Source of the DNA: Halobacteriovorax sp. DA5
GTDB lineage: Bacteria > Bdellovibrionota > Bacteriovoracia > Bacteriovoracales > Bacteriovoracaceae
Length of the DNA stretch: 64,000 nucleotides
Reading direction: 5' to 3'
Assembly (NCBI RefSeq): GCF_002903145.1
Contig: NZ_PPDJ01000001.1
Location: forward strand, 1-64,000
In this document: in pieces, positions 15,735 to 25,008 of the stretch
Layout: each line of letters begins with the position of its first letter
How positions within the stretch are numbered: position 1 is the stretch's first letter
The notes under the pieces: generated by a model
Told to the model about the DNA's origin: nothing
Seen by the model: only the letters and a program-made list of their open reading frames with translations
Databases searched by the model: none
Position numbers and translations under genes: made by a program

Positions 15735-18317
15735 CTATGGCCTTTCGGCCCCATTTAGAAAATTATAGGACAAGTGACCAAGCGCTTCCCATTTATCATC
15801 AAACTTTTCAAATGCACTAAGTGCAGCCTTGGCATCCTTGGCATTGGTTGGACTCATCCAACGCATTGAAGGAGTTCGGGAGTAGCGAAATGCTCCCTGC
15901 TTGGTTTTATTCTTATTAATGTGAAAAACCTCGGCATGTTTTGCATCAATGGTTTGAAGAGACCTAACAATTTCACTACTTGCCTCATCGAGAAGAGACG
16001 AGTTTTCCACAATAAAGTCCACGTTATCCCCATTCATTTGAAGAAAGACGTAGTTTGATGCTACCGACCAAAACGCCTTACCCACTTCAAGATCAAAGTA
16101 GTTTTGTGGGCGTGGCGTTAGGGTGATAAGCCAGCAGCCACGCTTGCGCATGGTTTCAGCGAAGTCGATGGCAAAGTCCCGAAAGGAGGGATTGTTTCTT
16201 CCAAGCATGGCAAATTCTTCCATAATGAGAAATCCTGTCCGTCCTTGGTTTTCAGCAAGTGAAAGGATTCGGCGAATTTCTTCAATTACTGCCATGGTCA
16301 TTAGCGTTTGCAAGGTCGGATCACCGTCAAGAGCGTCGAGATCGTAGACGTAGAAAAGCTTTGATTTCTTGCTCTCACTTTTGGCACCCCTAAAAAACTT
16401 GGCGTACATGCCATCGTCGTAAAAGGGCCTAAGTTTTGAAAGTAATGGCGCAACCACTTCTTGCATATTCTCGCTTTTCCCATCGGTAAGTGAACCAAGC
16501 TCCACTACAAAATCTTCCATGGTAAGTTCGACTTCTTCATCCGAGTCAAGTCTCAAAAGTTCTCCGTCGAGGTAGGCAAGTCCCTGACGGTCACACTTTT
16601 TGAGGTAAGCGAGTTTGAGCGCCTTGGTGATGGCGGCCTGGTGTTCACTTTCAAGTGCAAAACTTGGAGAAGTGAGAAGAATCGCTGAAGAGATCAGCTT
16701 GGTTAAAAAAGCAATCTTCTCTTCGTCATAGATTCCTCTAAAAGGCGAAAAGGGAACCTCTTTGTTGCGGTCGAAAATTGTAAGATCCCCGTCATAGTAT
16801 TCAGAAAGCATTGAGTAAGAGCTTTTCTTATCAATGATGAATACCAAAGGCTCCGGTGACAGACGTTTGGCCGCCACAATACACTCGGTAACAAAAGCAG
16901 ATTTTCCCGATCCGGTGTCGGCGAGAACCGCCGTGTGATTAGAGGTTTCATTTTCAAGTAGTGAGAAGGGAACCAGATTGTTTTCTCGGGAGAGAAAAAC
17001 AGACAGCGGATTTTCTAGCCCCCTGTTGGAATCAAAAATTGGTAAAAACTTAATGGCGTCCGACCTGAAAATACGAATCGCTCGTTGAGTGGAGTAATCG
17101 GCATCGGGAATGTAACAAAGTGGAAGTGAATTAAGTGCTAGCCCGAGGCCTATGTCATTTTCGTTGATGACTTCGGAATCCAGATCATTGTTGAAGATGT
17201 GACAAATTTCCTTTTCACGCTCGTCAAGTTCCTCTTCACTTTCTCCTTCGATTACGACATTGAAAGTAAGATTTAGGCAGCGGTCATTGCGTGCTAGCCT
17301 CTCTTGAACTTCTTTGATCTCCTCGCGCTGCACTCTGGCCCTAGCGGTTGCTCCATGTTCCAAAAAGAACTCTTTAGTATCAAAGAAGAGTTTGGTTTTT
17401 GCTTTGGAAGGAAATGAGAAATTCAGTGAAATCTTGAAAGGAAAAGGAACCTTGAGAAAATAGGCCATGCCGCCGGGATAGGCGTACAGTGGACAAGTTT
17501 TAAGACTTAGAGTTCGACTTTTAATTCCTTCTCGTTCAATTCCAGGGTAATCAAGCACCGGCGAATTATAGAGAAACTGCTCGGAGAGCGAAAGATTCTT
17601 GTTAAACGGAGCAAACGATCTTTTATAGTACGTTTTGGGATTGAAAAACCTCCTCAGTACATCGAGTAAAGCTTCAGCACTTAAGCGATTTAGCTTTAGG
17701 GGCGACGCGGTTTCAATGCCTTTTAAGATACCTTTGAAGTTTTTCAGCTCACTGATAAATTCATCGAGTCCCCGATAAAGGGTAACTTCTCCGCGATCGA
17801 GATAGTCCCTTACCTTTCGACTTTTGATAATTCTTGGAAAGTATCGGATGGAAAGATAGAGCTTACGCCGAAGAGGAGAATTTTCTCCAAATTCTCGGCA
17901 TGACTCTTTAAGCACTGCCATTTTTTCATCAAAAAGAAGCTGGCTGACCGGATGGGCGTCAGGATAGCTCTTTTCAATCTTTGAGAGTTCACTATCAAAA
18001 GAAGAAATTGCCGACTGGTCAAAAAGAAATTGTAGAGTGCAGTGTTCAGGCAGATTAAAAAGCGGTTTAAGCCCCTCAACCGCACCAATGATCTTTTTGG
18101 AGGTCATCGCCTCATGTTCCAGTAGATCGACTTCATAGACGACCCCGAGGGAGCCGTCTTTTTGAAGAAAGAGATTATCTTTTTCAAGGTACTCATCATA
18201 AGGAAGGAGTGCAGAGAGGGATTCCGGGCGGGAGAAAAGTGCGCCAGTAAACACCTCACGATTTGATAATGCCTTTGAGATAGGTTCTGGCAGATAGCCA
18301 AGTTTTTTTGACTTCAA
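15735..18317 (-). CDS. traC: TraC/VirB4-family conjugation ATPase
   Basis: An 860-residue ATPase powering pilus assembly and substrate transfer. The N-terminal 430 residues match the TraC-type region; the motor domain has Walker A LADTGSGKSAFVTE (about 475-488) and Walker B GRTGFLIMEEFAML, followed by KRGCWLITLTPRPQNYF. Length fits F-type TraC (about 875). Its order with TraV, TraB, TraK, TraE and TraL-like genes upstream is that of the F transfer operon read in reverse on this strand. It is the firmest marker that this is an F-type (MPF-F) type IV secretion system. Confidence 0.9.
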   Translation of the reverse strand: MKSKKLGYLPEPISKALSNREVFTGALFSRPESLSALLPYDEYLEKDNLFLQKDGSLGVVYEVDLLEHEAMTSKKIIGAVEGLKPLFNLPEHCTLQFLFDQSAISSFDSELSKIEKSYPDAHPVSQLLFDEKMAVLKESCREFGENSPLRRKLYLSIRYFPRIIKSRKVRDYLDRGEVTLYRGLDEFISELKNFKGILKGIETASPLKLNRLSAEALLDVLRRFFNPKTYYKRSFAPFNKNLSLSEQFLYNSPVLDYPGIEREGIKSRTLSLKTCPLYAYPGGMAYFLKVPFPFKISLNFSFPSKAKTKLFFDTKEFFLEHGATARARVQREEIKEVQERLARNDRCLNLTFNVVIEGESEEELDEREKEICHIFNNDLDSEVINENDIGLGLALNSLPLCYIPDADYSTQRAIRIFRSDAIKFLPIFDSNRGLENPLSVFLSRENNLVPFSLLENETSNHTAVLADTGSGKSAFVTECIVAAKRLSPEPLVFIIDKKSSYSMLSEYYDGDLTIFDRNKEVPFSPFRGIYDEEKIAFLTKLISSAILLTSPSFALESEHQAAITKALKLAYLKKCDRQGLAYLDGELLRLDSDEEVELTMEDFVVELGSLTDGKSENMQEVVAPLLSKLRPFYDDGMYAKFFRGAKSESKKSKLFYVYDLDALDGDPTLQTLMTMAVIEEIRRILSLAENQGRTGFLIMEEFAMLGRNNPSFRDFAIDFAETMRKRGCWLITLTPRPQNYFDLEVGKAFWSVASNYVFLQMNGDNVDFIVENSSLLDEASSEIVRSLQTIDAKHAEVFHINKNKTKQGAFRYSRTPSMRWMSPTNAKDAKAALSAFEKFDDKWEALGHLSYNFLNGAERP

Positions 18318-18362
18318 TGTTCGGTCTCCTTTTGAATTTGATGGGAAAAGAAAAAAATGGAA

Positions 18363-18755
18363 TTAGCGGCGACGTTCTCGTGAGTGTTGCATTAGCTTGG
18401 GAGTTTCACGTTTCTTGCGATCAGAAGAGGACTCAACTTTTTTCCTGACTTCCTCTTTAGTTGGTGGTGCTTCGACTTTGGTAAGTTCCCACTGACTGCC
18501 TTTAACGATCGAGCGGATAAATCCCCCGCGAAAATAATCACCGTGGACGGTTTCATGGGGATGAATATAAATATCAACTTCTTGGGGTTTGGTTTTTTGA
18601 GGAACGAATAGAGGTGAACCATCTTCGAGCATGGTTTCGAGTTCCACATTTTCGTCATAATCGGCACGAGTCTCCAGCATATTGATGCTGGGAGCACGCA
18701 TGGTTGAGCATGAGGCCATAAAAATGGCAAAGGTCGTCAGTAAAATGACTTTCAT
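18363..18755 (-). CDS. traV: TraV-like outer-membrane lipoprotein
   Basis: A 130-residue lipoprotein: signal ILLTTFAIFMASC with lipidated Cys16, followed by STMRAPSINM. In F-type systems TraV (VirB7-like) anchors the TraB-TraK core in the outer membrane. The mature part is short and ends in a very basic tail (SSDRKKRETPKLMQHSRERRR). Overall sequence similarity to F TraV is weak; the call rests on lipobox, size and position between traC and traB. Confidence 0.65.
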   Translation of the reverse strand: MKVILLTTFAIFMASCSTMRAPSINMLETRADYDENVELETMLEDGSPLFVPQKTKPQEVDIYIHPHETVHGDYFRGGFIRSIVKGSQWELTKVEAPPTKEEVRKKVESSSDRKKRETPKLMQHSRERRR

Positions 18756-18783
18756 ATCAATTCTCCAATTTCTGTTGAGTTTT

Positions 18784-20106
18784 TTAGTCGGTTAAGCGAC
18801 TGAGGTAAAAATAGCTGCCCGAGTTTTGAGATAGTCCCTTGGGCCTTTTGAAGTACCAGTTGGGTAGGTCCACGGTATCTTGCAGGATAATCCACACGTC
18901 TTGCCCTGATCCCACATTGATAGTGGGCAGCAGATTTTGGGCGTGTTTCAAATACCAGTTGGTAACCAATGAGGCGGCATTGCTGGCACCACCGGCTGCC
19001 AGATATTTTGCCTGACTTCCGGTTACAATTGAGCTTGAACCACCAAGGGCATTAGTCTGAGTCGTAGTTTGCGCTTGTTGAATGGCATTTCCGATTCCTT
19101 GAACAACCGAGGAGAGAAATGCCATGGAGGCGACCCGTGACTGCTTGGAATTGACGATTCCCTCGATGCCAAAACTTGAATCTTTACCATCAGCGACAAA
19201 GCCGTTTAGCTCACGCTCAAACATTTTGCCGGACTTTGAAACACATGAAATCTTAGTGACTTGCATTTCGACCCGCTCAATCGAGAGATTTCCTTTGGAT
19301 TTGGCAATAATGAAGCAACTCGAAAGATCAATTTTGCTTCTGTTGGGCCCCACAAAAAAGTAATCGGCCTGTAAGAGTACGGGGACAGGACGGGATTCAC
19401 TGGCCTCGACGCCGGTGAGAAGCTTGGCCTTCAGGTAGGAACCCGAGGGAACTTTAACGCCCATTCTCTCTGGTGCCTTACTCGATTGCACCGGAAATGA
19501 AATCACCGATGGGCCTCGCGGCACTTTTCTTGCAAATCTCTTTCTCTTAGAAACCTTCAGGGGGCGAACCCCCTCAAAGGAGTCAAGCGCGCCGTAGGAG
19601 GTATGGGCAGGCCCGACTTTTAAATTGCTTGGAGGATCATCAAGAGTGATTTCATCGACCTGTTTTTGTGGTGACTTATTTCCTCCACCTTTTTCTTGAT
19701 CCTTTTCAAGATTTGGTGAATCGACCTCTTTTGATGCTTCCTTATCTTTGGAAGTCTTTTGAAGAGAATCAAGCGCTGCCTGATTGGCGGCGAGCTGCTC
19801 ATTTATTTTGGTAAATGTATTGGTCAGCGTATCGAGTGATTTTTCAACCTTCCCCAAACGATTGGAGACAATTTTTTCTTTTCTCTCATAAATCGCCTTA
19901 CCACTATCCAAAATACGGCCACCTTCAATATTGACGGTTTCCTTTTGGTGAAAGACATGGGTTTCCTTGTCTTTTATCTGTCCGTATTGCCAGATAGAAA
20001 AGACAACCAAGGCTGCAATAATGTAGGGAAGATATTTTTTGTAATTCGGGCAAAGTCTTTCAATTTCCCGCTTCACGCGAAAATAATGTTCTTTAATTTT
20101 ATTCAA
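18784..20106 (-). CDS. traB: TraB/VirB10-like core-complex protein
   Basis: A 440-residue protein bridging inner and outer membranes. A short cytoplasmic N-terminus and one membrane segment (YLPYIIAALVVFSIWQYG, 25-42) are followed by a coiled coil (about 75-120), a Pro-rich/charged linker (120-190), and a C-terminal VirB10-type domain starting at VKVPSGSYLKAKLLTGVEA, a well-conserved TraB motif, and including SSCFIIAKSKGNLSIERVEMQVTKISC. The length agrees with F TraB (about 475). It lies between traV and traK. Confidence 0.88.
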   Translation of the reverse strand: MNKIKEHYFRVKREIERLCPNYKKYLPYIIAALVVFSIWQYGQIKDKETHVFHQKETVNIEGGRILDSGKAIYERKEKIVSNRLGKVEKSLDTLTNTFTKINEQLAANQAALDSLQKTSKDKEASKEVDSPNLEKDQEKGGGNKSPQKQVDEITLDDPPSNLKVGPAHTSYGALDSFEGVRPLKVSKRKRFARKVPRGPSVISFPVQSSKAPERMGVKVPSGSYLKAKLLTGVEASESRPVPVLLQADYFFVGPNRSKIDLSSCFIIAKSKGNLSIERVEMQVTKISCVSKSGKMFERELNGFVADGKDSSFGIEGIVNSKQSRVASMAFLSSVVQGIGNAIQQAQTTTQTNALGGSSSIVTGSQAKYLAAGGASNAASLVTNWYLKHAQNLLPTINVGSGQDVWIILQDTVDLPNWYFKRPKGLSQNSGSYFYLSRLTD

Positions 20107-20133
20107 ATTAAGCTCCTTGAAATAGAAACGAGA

Positions 20134-20973
20134 CTATTCAGATTTAATAGCGCCCACTGGAAGATTGACGTTGTAGTATATCGAGGTGGGCTTGGCGACG
20201 ATGCGTAAGAACGTGGCCTCCTTGGGTTTTAATAGTTTTTTATCAACTTGAGAGAGGAGCGCCTGGTTGGGCCTACCAAGTGAGAGCGAGCGAACATCAA
20301 CCGCATAGTCTTTATTTTTTGAGAGGTTCTGAATCTTAAAGACATAGCCATTAAACTTAGCTCCTGTATAAACTCGCACTAACTTGGCCGAAAGCTCCGA
20401 ATTCCCGGTGATGATGGTACGAATGAGGGAGCGTTGTTTGATGCCGACAACTTCTTCCAAGCGTACCATGGCCTTCATAAGTTCCAAGTCTGATATGTCG
20501 GGACCGGCATTGGCCTCTTTTTCAATCAATTCCTTTTTAGGAATGAAATCGTAGAAGTTTTCAACTTTCTCGGGCAGTGCTTTTGAGACGGTTACAATCT
20601 TGGTGCTCACCACGGCACCGTTAGCAAGCAAGAAAGTCACTTTTCCCGTGCCACTGGTAAATCGTGGCGTGACGGAAAGGACCGCGTAGTCAGGATTATT
20701 AGAATCCGCAGGAGCAATTGAAAAATGGGATGCCCGAGAGATAGTTTTAACCGCTTCATTAAAGCGAAAAATTGTCTCTCCACCATAGGAAACCGTAATG
20801 GTCTCGGTTTCTGAACCATAGTAGACAGTTCTCGCTTCACATTGACTCATGCCTATATAGATTCCGGCATAGATCAAAATGAAGTGACTGAGGATGATAA
20901 GGAAAACGCGATAGAGATCGTATCCAACGCGTTTGAGAATGGACTTGATTTTTTCAAGTTTCTTGAGGTTCAT
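20134..20973 (-). CDS. traK: TraK-like secretin-related core protein
   Basis: A 279-residue protein with a signal or anchor segment (VFLIILSHFILIYAGIYIG, about 19-38). The mature part begins ETETITVSYGGETIFRFNEAVKTISRASHF, the pattern of F-type TraK N-terminal secretin-like domains, and ends in beta-rich sequence (GAKFNGYVFKIQNLSKNKDYAVDVRSLSL). TraK (VirB9-like) forms part of the outer-membrane core with TraB and TraV. Position between traB and traE supports the call. Confidence 0.78.
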   Translation of the reverse strand: MNLKKLEKIKSILKRVGYDLYRVFLIILSHFILIYAGIYIGMSQCEARTVYYGSETETITVSYGGETIFRFNEAVKTISRASHFSIAPADSNNPDYAVLSVTPRFTSGTGKVTFLLANGAVVSTKIVTVSKALPEKVENFYDFIPKKELIEKEANAGPDISDLELMKAMVRLEEVVGIKQRSLIRTIITGNSELSAKLVRVYTGAKFNGYVFKIQNLSKNKDYAVDVRSLSLGRPNQALLSQVDKKLLKPKEATFLRIVAKPTSIYYNVNLPVGAIKSE

Positions 20974-21027
20974 AAAATTTCCTTGTTTGATTGGGGACGT
21001 TGATTCTGTATTAGGTTCTGCAAAAGG

Positions 21028-21801
21028 TTACTTGGAAGTGCCTTTTGAGAGGTCAGTCTTGACCTTAAAGGCATCGGCCTTCGACACTGATAGTGAAGTA
21101 ATTTGCAGATACCAGCGCTTGCCTTTCTTAGGAGATGTGAGCCGGAGCGCCATCTCAATGACTTGATCCTCATGCCCTAGATACTGCTGAGAAGCGTAAA
21201 AGTCAGCTCGTCCCGTAGCGATTACCTTGTAGTTGCCCTCTTCGTCAGTTCGGATTTCCTTTTCAATAACAGTAAGAATCTGGGAGATGCCTTCGCTTTT
21301 GACTTGTGTAACCCAATCGGCAGTTTCCATTTCAAAGGTAACTTTGAGCTGGTCGCTCATAAAACGCTTAAGTGTGTTGTATTGCTCATCAATATTGTTG
21401 GCGCTGACATTGCCAAGATCGGAGAGAAAATCCGTCATGGCATCATTAACATAAGAGTCCGGCACGGCCTGAGGCGACGCCGTAGTGAAATCCAGCACAC
21501 CTGGCGCCAGAATGTATTCTTTCTCTCTTAGCTTCTTGTGAAGGGAGGCAACTTCAAGACGTGTCCCCAAATAATGAGAGCAAAAGACAGTTAGAAGAAT
21601 TGCCATGACCACCTTTAAAGTCATCTTTTCTTTTAATAGGGATGCCTTATAAGAGATAAATCGCGGCAAAAGCCGAAGATCAACTCCTGCGTAAGTTCCC
21701 GAGAGTGGTGTTTGAATCTGATTTTTCTGAATTCCTTTTTCTTTAGGCCCAACCATGGATGATTTGAAAAAATCTTTTAAAGATTTGATTTTGATATTCA
21801 T
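21028..21801 (-). CDS. traE: TraE/VirB8-like inner-membrane protein
   Basis: A 257-residue protein with one membrane segment near residues 63-83 (MTLKVVMAILLTVFCSHYLG) and a periplasmic VirB8/TraE-like domain including YVNDAMTDFLSDLGNVSANNIDEQYNTL and a C-terminal beta-sheet. The start at 21801 (MNIKIKSL) was chosen because GGAG lies five bases upstream; the open frame extends further but would overlap traL. The N-terminus before the membrane segment is longer than in F TraE. It connects the inner membrane to the core complex. Confidence 0.82.
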   Translation of the reverse strand: MNIKIKSLKDFFKSSMVGPKEKGIQKNQIQTPLSGTYAGVDLRLLPRFISYKASLLKEKMTLKVVMAILLTVFCSHYLGTRLEVASLHKKLREKEYILAPGVLDFTTASPQAVPDSYVNDAMTDFLSDLGNVSANNIDEQYNTLKRFMSDQLKVTFEMETADWVTQVKSEGISQILTVIEKEIRTDEEGNYKVIATGRADFYASQQYLGHEDQVIEMALRLTSPKKGKRWYLQITSLSVSKADAFKVKTDLSKGTSK

Positions 21802-21823
21802 TAATTCTCCGTTTTTGAATTGA

Positions 21824-22135
21824 TTAATCCGAGTATTTTTTAGGGCCCTTGGGATTAATGAGTCCGGGCAGAGACATTTGAAACTTGCGATACGGCCAGT
21901 GAAAAAAGATGCCCTTGACGTTTTTTCTTCTAACTTGGGGAATGACTCCAAGGACAATTCCAAGAGACATGAACATGAGTCCCCATGAGTAAAAAATCAC
22001 CCCGAAAATTAACATGACCAAAAGAGCGGCAAAGACTTCTGAGAGTTCAAAATAGTCAAAAACCAAAATGGGACTGTCGATAGTTTGGCCGATCTTGGTG
22101 GCGTGATCTTCCTTGAGGGATTCATAGCTATGCAT
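21824..22135 (-). CDS. traL: TraL-like small inner-membrane protein
   Basis: A 103-residue protein with a hydrophobic hairpin (VFAALLVMLIFGVIFYSWGLMFMSLGIVLGVIPQV), followed by a basic end typical of TraL (VirB3-like), which helps dock TraC at the membrane. The ATG at 22135 overlaps the stop of the upstream pilin-like gene (ATGCATAG), giving coupled translation; a TTG four codons earlier is possible. Gene order traL-traE-traK-traB is as in F. Confidence 0.78.
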   Translation of the reverse strand: MHSYESLKEDHATKIGQTIDSPILVFDYFELSEVFAALLVMLIFGVIFYSWGLMFMSLGIVLGVIPQVRRKNVKGIFFHWPYRKFQMSLPGLINPKGPKKYSD

Positions 22136-22580
22136 AGAATCCCCCAACGAAAGAGATCATGGAAAAGAGTGTACCGCCGCCCATATCAAAAATGTTCTTC
22201 ACCCACATAGGTGCGGTTCCGACGATGATGGCACCGATCACACTGATAAAGGCCAGTCCGAAGGCCTGATTTTTGAGCGATACACCGGCGTTGAGAATGA
22301 GAAGCCCGGCAAAGATACGCGCTCCCCACGAAAAGAGCGCACTGTCGATGATTCGCAAGAGAGTGCCCGCCGCTTGCAGCTTGTCACTTTGATCCGAGCC
22401 AGGAAGCCTTGGAATCGCCCCAAAAGCATCAGCTCCATGAAGACACGCTAAAACTATAGCGATAAGCAAAATGATCGGCCAGATGGGAAACCTCGGATCA
22501 GGTCCACCTCGATTGACTTCATGGTGCAGTTCTTTCATTCGTTCTTTGACAAGATAGTAATTAGTATGGGGATCAAGCAT
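22128..22580 (-). CDS. Pilin-like membrane protein (TraA/VirB2 position)
   Basis: A 150-residue protein with a hydrophilic N-terminal 28 residues and three hydrophobic segments (PIWPIILLIAIVLACLHG; IDSALFSWGARIFAGLLIL; FGLAFISVIGAIIVGTAPMWV). The Ala before DAFGAIP could be a processing site. F-type propilins have a long leader and two membrane segments and sit just before traL, as this gene does. That suggests the major pilin. Sequence similarity is not strong, and a third hydrophobic stretch is unusual. Confidence 0.55.
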   Translation of the reverse strand: MLDPHTNYYLVKERMKELHHEVNRGGPDPRFPIWPIILLIAIVLACLHGADAFGAIPRLPGSDQSDKLQAAGTLLRIIDSALFSWGARIFAGLLILNAGVSLKNQAFGLAFISVIGAIIVGTAPMWVKNIFDMGGGTLFSMISFVGGFYA

Positions 22581-22626
22581 GATTCCTTCTCCTTAAAAAA
22601 GTTGATTTTAAAATTAGCTTTTGAAC

Positions 22627-23382
22627 TTAGCGAGATTGAATGGCCGAAATAACATCCGTTGTTGAACGATAGCCGTTGAGTCGGTAGACTACTTTTTTCT
22701 TCAAGTCCCCGATAAAGAGCACCGGCCATGAGTTGATATTTTTATTTTTAAGTTCCTCTTTTGAAGCTTGAGTAACGGGAAATGGAAGCGATCCGCGAAT
22801 TTCAGTGTTGCCATCAATTTGTTTAAGTTCGACAAAATATCCCATCCCTTGCAGCTCCGTCATGGTCTGAAACATGCGCTTGCAATGAGGGCACGAGGAC
22901 TCAAAATACATACGAAACCTGAAACGCTCGTAATCATCGGCACTTTGGGGTAGCTCTTGTTTTGTCTGGGTAAGTGCCATTTTTTCTTCTGGTTTCAGCT
23001 TTTTGTTTTTCTTTACGTATTCAGCAATTCTTTGACTAAGCCTCTGGGAGAGAAGATTTTTCTTTTCAATAAGCTTGAACCAGTTTTTGATATTTTGATC
23101 GCTTGGGTTTCTAGCAAGCTCCATGAACGCTGCCGGTGGTGTATGGTCGCCTTCTTTAAAGAATTCATCATTTTTGGGGTCGAGTTGCTTTTTCCAATCA
23201 AAGGAATCGGTCTTCTCCACAGAAACCTTATCCTTTTCTTTATTTGTAATGGGAGGAGAAGGTTCCTTTTTAACTTTTGGTTTGTTCCAGTAGTCAATGT
23301 CAGTTTCAAAAAAATCAAAGGCGTACAAATGCCCAGAACTTAGGCACAGAAACGCCATGATACTTGCAATTAAAAATCTCAT
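22627..23382 (-). CDS. TraF/TrbB-like periplasmic thioredoxin-fold protein
   Basis: A 251-residue exported protein. Signal peptide FLIASIMAFLCLSSGHLYA, then a charged helical region, then a thioredoxin domain with redox motif SSCPHCKRM (CxxC, about 163-168) and a cis-Pro region INSWPVLFIGD. F-type systems encode TraF and TrbB of this kind to make or shuffle disulfides in TraH, TraU and similar Cys-rich proteins, all present here. It lies between the pilin-like and GspE-like genes in the operon. Confidence 0.78.
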   Translation of the reverse strand: MRFLIASIMAFLCLSSGHLYAFDFFETDIDYWNKPKVKKEPSPPITNKEKDKVSVEKTDSFDWKKQLDPKNDEFFKEGDHTPPAAFMELARNPSDQNIKNWFKLIEKKNLLSQRLSQRIAEYVKKNKKLKPEEKMALTQTKQELPQSADDYERFRFRMYFESSCPHCKRMFQTMTELQGMGYFVELKQIDGNTEIRGSLPFPVTQASKEELKNKNINSWPVLFIGDLKKKVVYRLNGYRSTTDVISAIQSR

Positions 23383-23397
23383 AAAACCTCTTCGCGA

Positions 23398-25008
23398 TTA
23401 AATAAAGGATAAGACTTCAAGGGCATCAATCGTGCCACTGCTTGCCAACTTTAGGGCGGCATCCTTAAGCGAGTGCTTGGGAAGCGTCTCGATAGCTTTA
23501 GTGTCATTAAAAAAAAAGGTGATTTCCTCTTTGTCCATATATTCAAGGATCGCTATTCGGCCATTGATGCCTGCCTGACAGGAAGAACAACCCTTGGCAT
23601 TGGCCTTTCTTAAGTTTGATAAAATACCTTTATTGAAATATCCTTCAAGCTCCTTCACATCAGCATTACCCAGCGGAAGTGAACAATTCTTACATAGTGT
23701 TGGAATCAAACGCTGGGCACTGCTCAAGCGAAGATTGCTCTTAATGGTGAAAGCGTCGATCCCCAGATTGAGCAGTCTTTCGACAACTTCCTTGGCACCA
23801 TTGGCATGAACTGTGGATAGAACCAAATGCCCGGTTGATGCGGCCTTAAAAGCAAGACTGGCGGTTTCATGGTCTCGAATCTCTCCCACCAGAATCACAT
23901 CGGGATCTTGTCGCATCAGTGCGCGCAGCGAGGACTCGAAGGTGAGAATACCGTTCTCATTGATATTGACCTGATTGATTCCAGACAATTCGTACTCAAC
24001 AGGGTTTTCCAAAGTCGAAATATTAAGCCTATCGCGAGGCAGTTCACTTAATAGCGAGTACAGGGTGGTGGTTTTCCCTGATCCAGTAGGGCCAGAAATA
24101 AGCACCAGCCCGTCTTTTCTCCTAGCGGAACTGCGTAGAGCATGAAGAGATTTATTATCCAGCCCCGAGGACTCAAGTTTAAAATCCCTTTCTTGGTCAA
24201 GAAGCCGCAAAACCAACTTTTCACCATAAAGTTCCGGTAGCGAGTTTGCTCGAATATCAACTTTAAATTCTTTGAACGACGCTCTGGAATCTTGTGGCCT
24301 TCCGATAATCGCCAAGTCCATATTAACAATACTTTTAACAGTGGTGATGAATCCTTCTCGATGATCTGGCCCAAGTGTCTTGAAGGCGGATAGGGCGCCA
24401 AAAAGCCTAAAACGAATGGTAACTCCATTACTGGTCGGTTCAATATGAATGTCACTGACTGAGCGTTTTTTAGCTTCGCCAAGCGCTTCTTTGAAAAGCT
24501 TGGTATAAGGCGAATTGGTGCACAGTTTATCATCATCAGAAAGCGCTTTAGTGACTACAATTTTGGAAGTATTAGCTTCCTGGCCCTTTGCCGATGAACT
24601 CAAATATTCAAACGTATCTTTTGAGACAATAAAGCAAGATGCATTTTTTCCTGTAGCTTCCTCAGCCTGGGCCAGCAGATCATCGTCAATGAGATCAACG
24701 CGTATAAATTCAATGCTGTATTGATCTTCTTTAGTGGCCAGTGCTTTATAACGCTTGGCAAGTTTTAAAATTTCGGGAGTTGGCTTTGCCTTGGCCATTA
24801 TCGCCCTAAGCTCCAAGGCCGATTCATTCAAACTCGGATTAAAATAGCGAGTAAGGGCCAAATTAAGGGACGGCTTATCCAAATGACCCAGTTCTACTAA
24901 CAATCTTCCAAGTTTTTGCCTTTTAAGCCTCATTTGAACCATTAAGGCCTCATTTACGGCATTTTGGCCCACAAACTCATTTTGAATTAAGAAGTCGCCG
25001 AATTTCAT
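23398..25008 (-). CDS. GspE/PilB-type secretion ATPase
   Basis: A 536-residue hexameric-ATPase family member. The N-terminal domain (MKFGDFLIQNEFVGQNAVNEAL...LGRLLVELGHLD) is the GspE/MshE-N type. The motor has Walker A SGPTGSGKTTTLYSL, Asp box and Walker B DPDVILVGEIRDHETA, His box STVHANGA, and a four-cysteine zinc motif (CKNC...CSSC) usual in GspE/PilB. F-type conjugation systems normally lack a VirB11-like ATPase, so a type II/type IV pilus ATPase inside a tra operon is unusual. The ATG overlaps the TraU stop (ATGA), tying its expression to TraU. Confidence 0.88.
   Translation of the reverse strand: MKFGDFLIQNEFVGQNAVNEALMVQMRLKRQKLGRLLVELGHLDKPSLNLALTRYFNPSLNESALELRAIMAKAKPTPEILKLAKRYKALATKEDQYSIEFIRVDLIDDDLLAQAEEATGKNASCFIVSKDTFEYLSSSAKGQEANTSKIVVTKALSDDDKLCTNSPYTKLFKEALGEAKKRSVSDIHIEPTSNGVTIRFRLFGALSAFKTLGPDHREGFITTVKSIVNMDLAIIGRPQDSRASFKEFKVDIRANSLPELYGEKLVLRLLDQERDFKLESSGLDNKSLHALRSSARRKDGLVLISGPTGSGKTTTLYSLLSELPRDRLNISTLENPVEYELSGINQVNINENGILTFESSLRALMRQDPDVILVGEIRDHETASLAFKAASTGHLVLSTVHANGAKEVVERLLNLGIDAFTIKSNLRLSSAQRLIPTLCKNCSLPLGNADVKELEGYFNKGILSNLRKANAKGCSSCQAGINGRIAILEYMDKEEITFFFNDTKAIETLPKHSLKDAALKLASSGTIDALEVLSFI

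Noticed and set aside
23398..25008. Part of a chromosomal type IV pilus or type II secretion locus
   Set aside because: It lies within a coupled tra operon with no pilin, PilC or secretin genes of those systems next to it.
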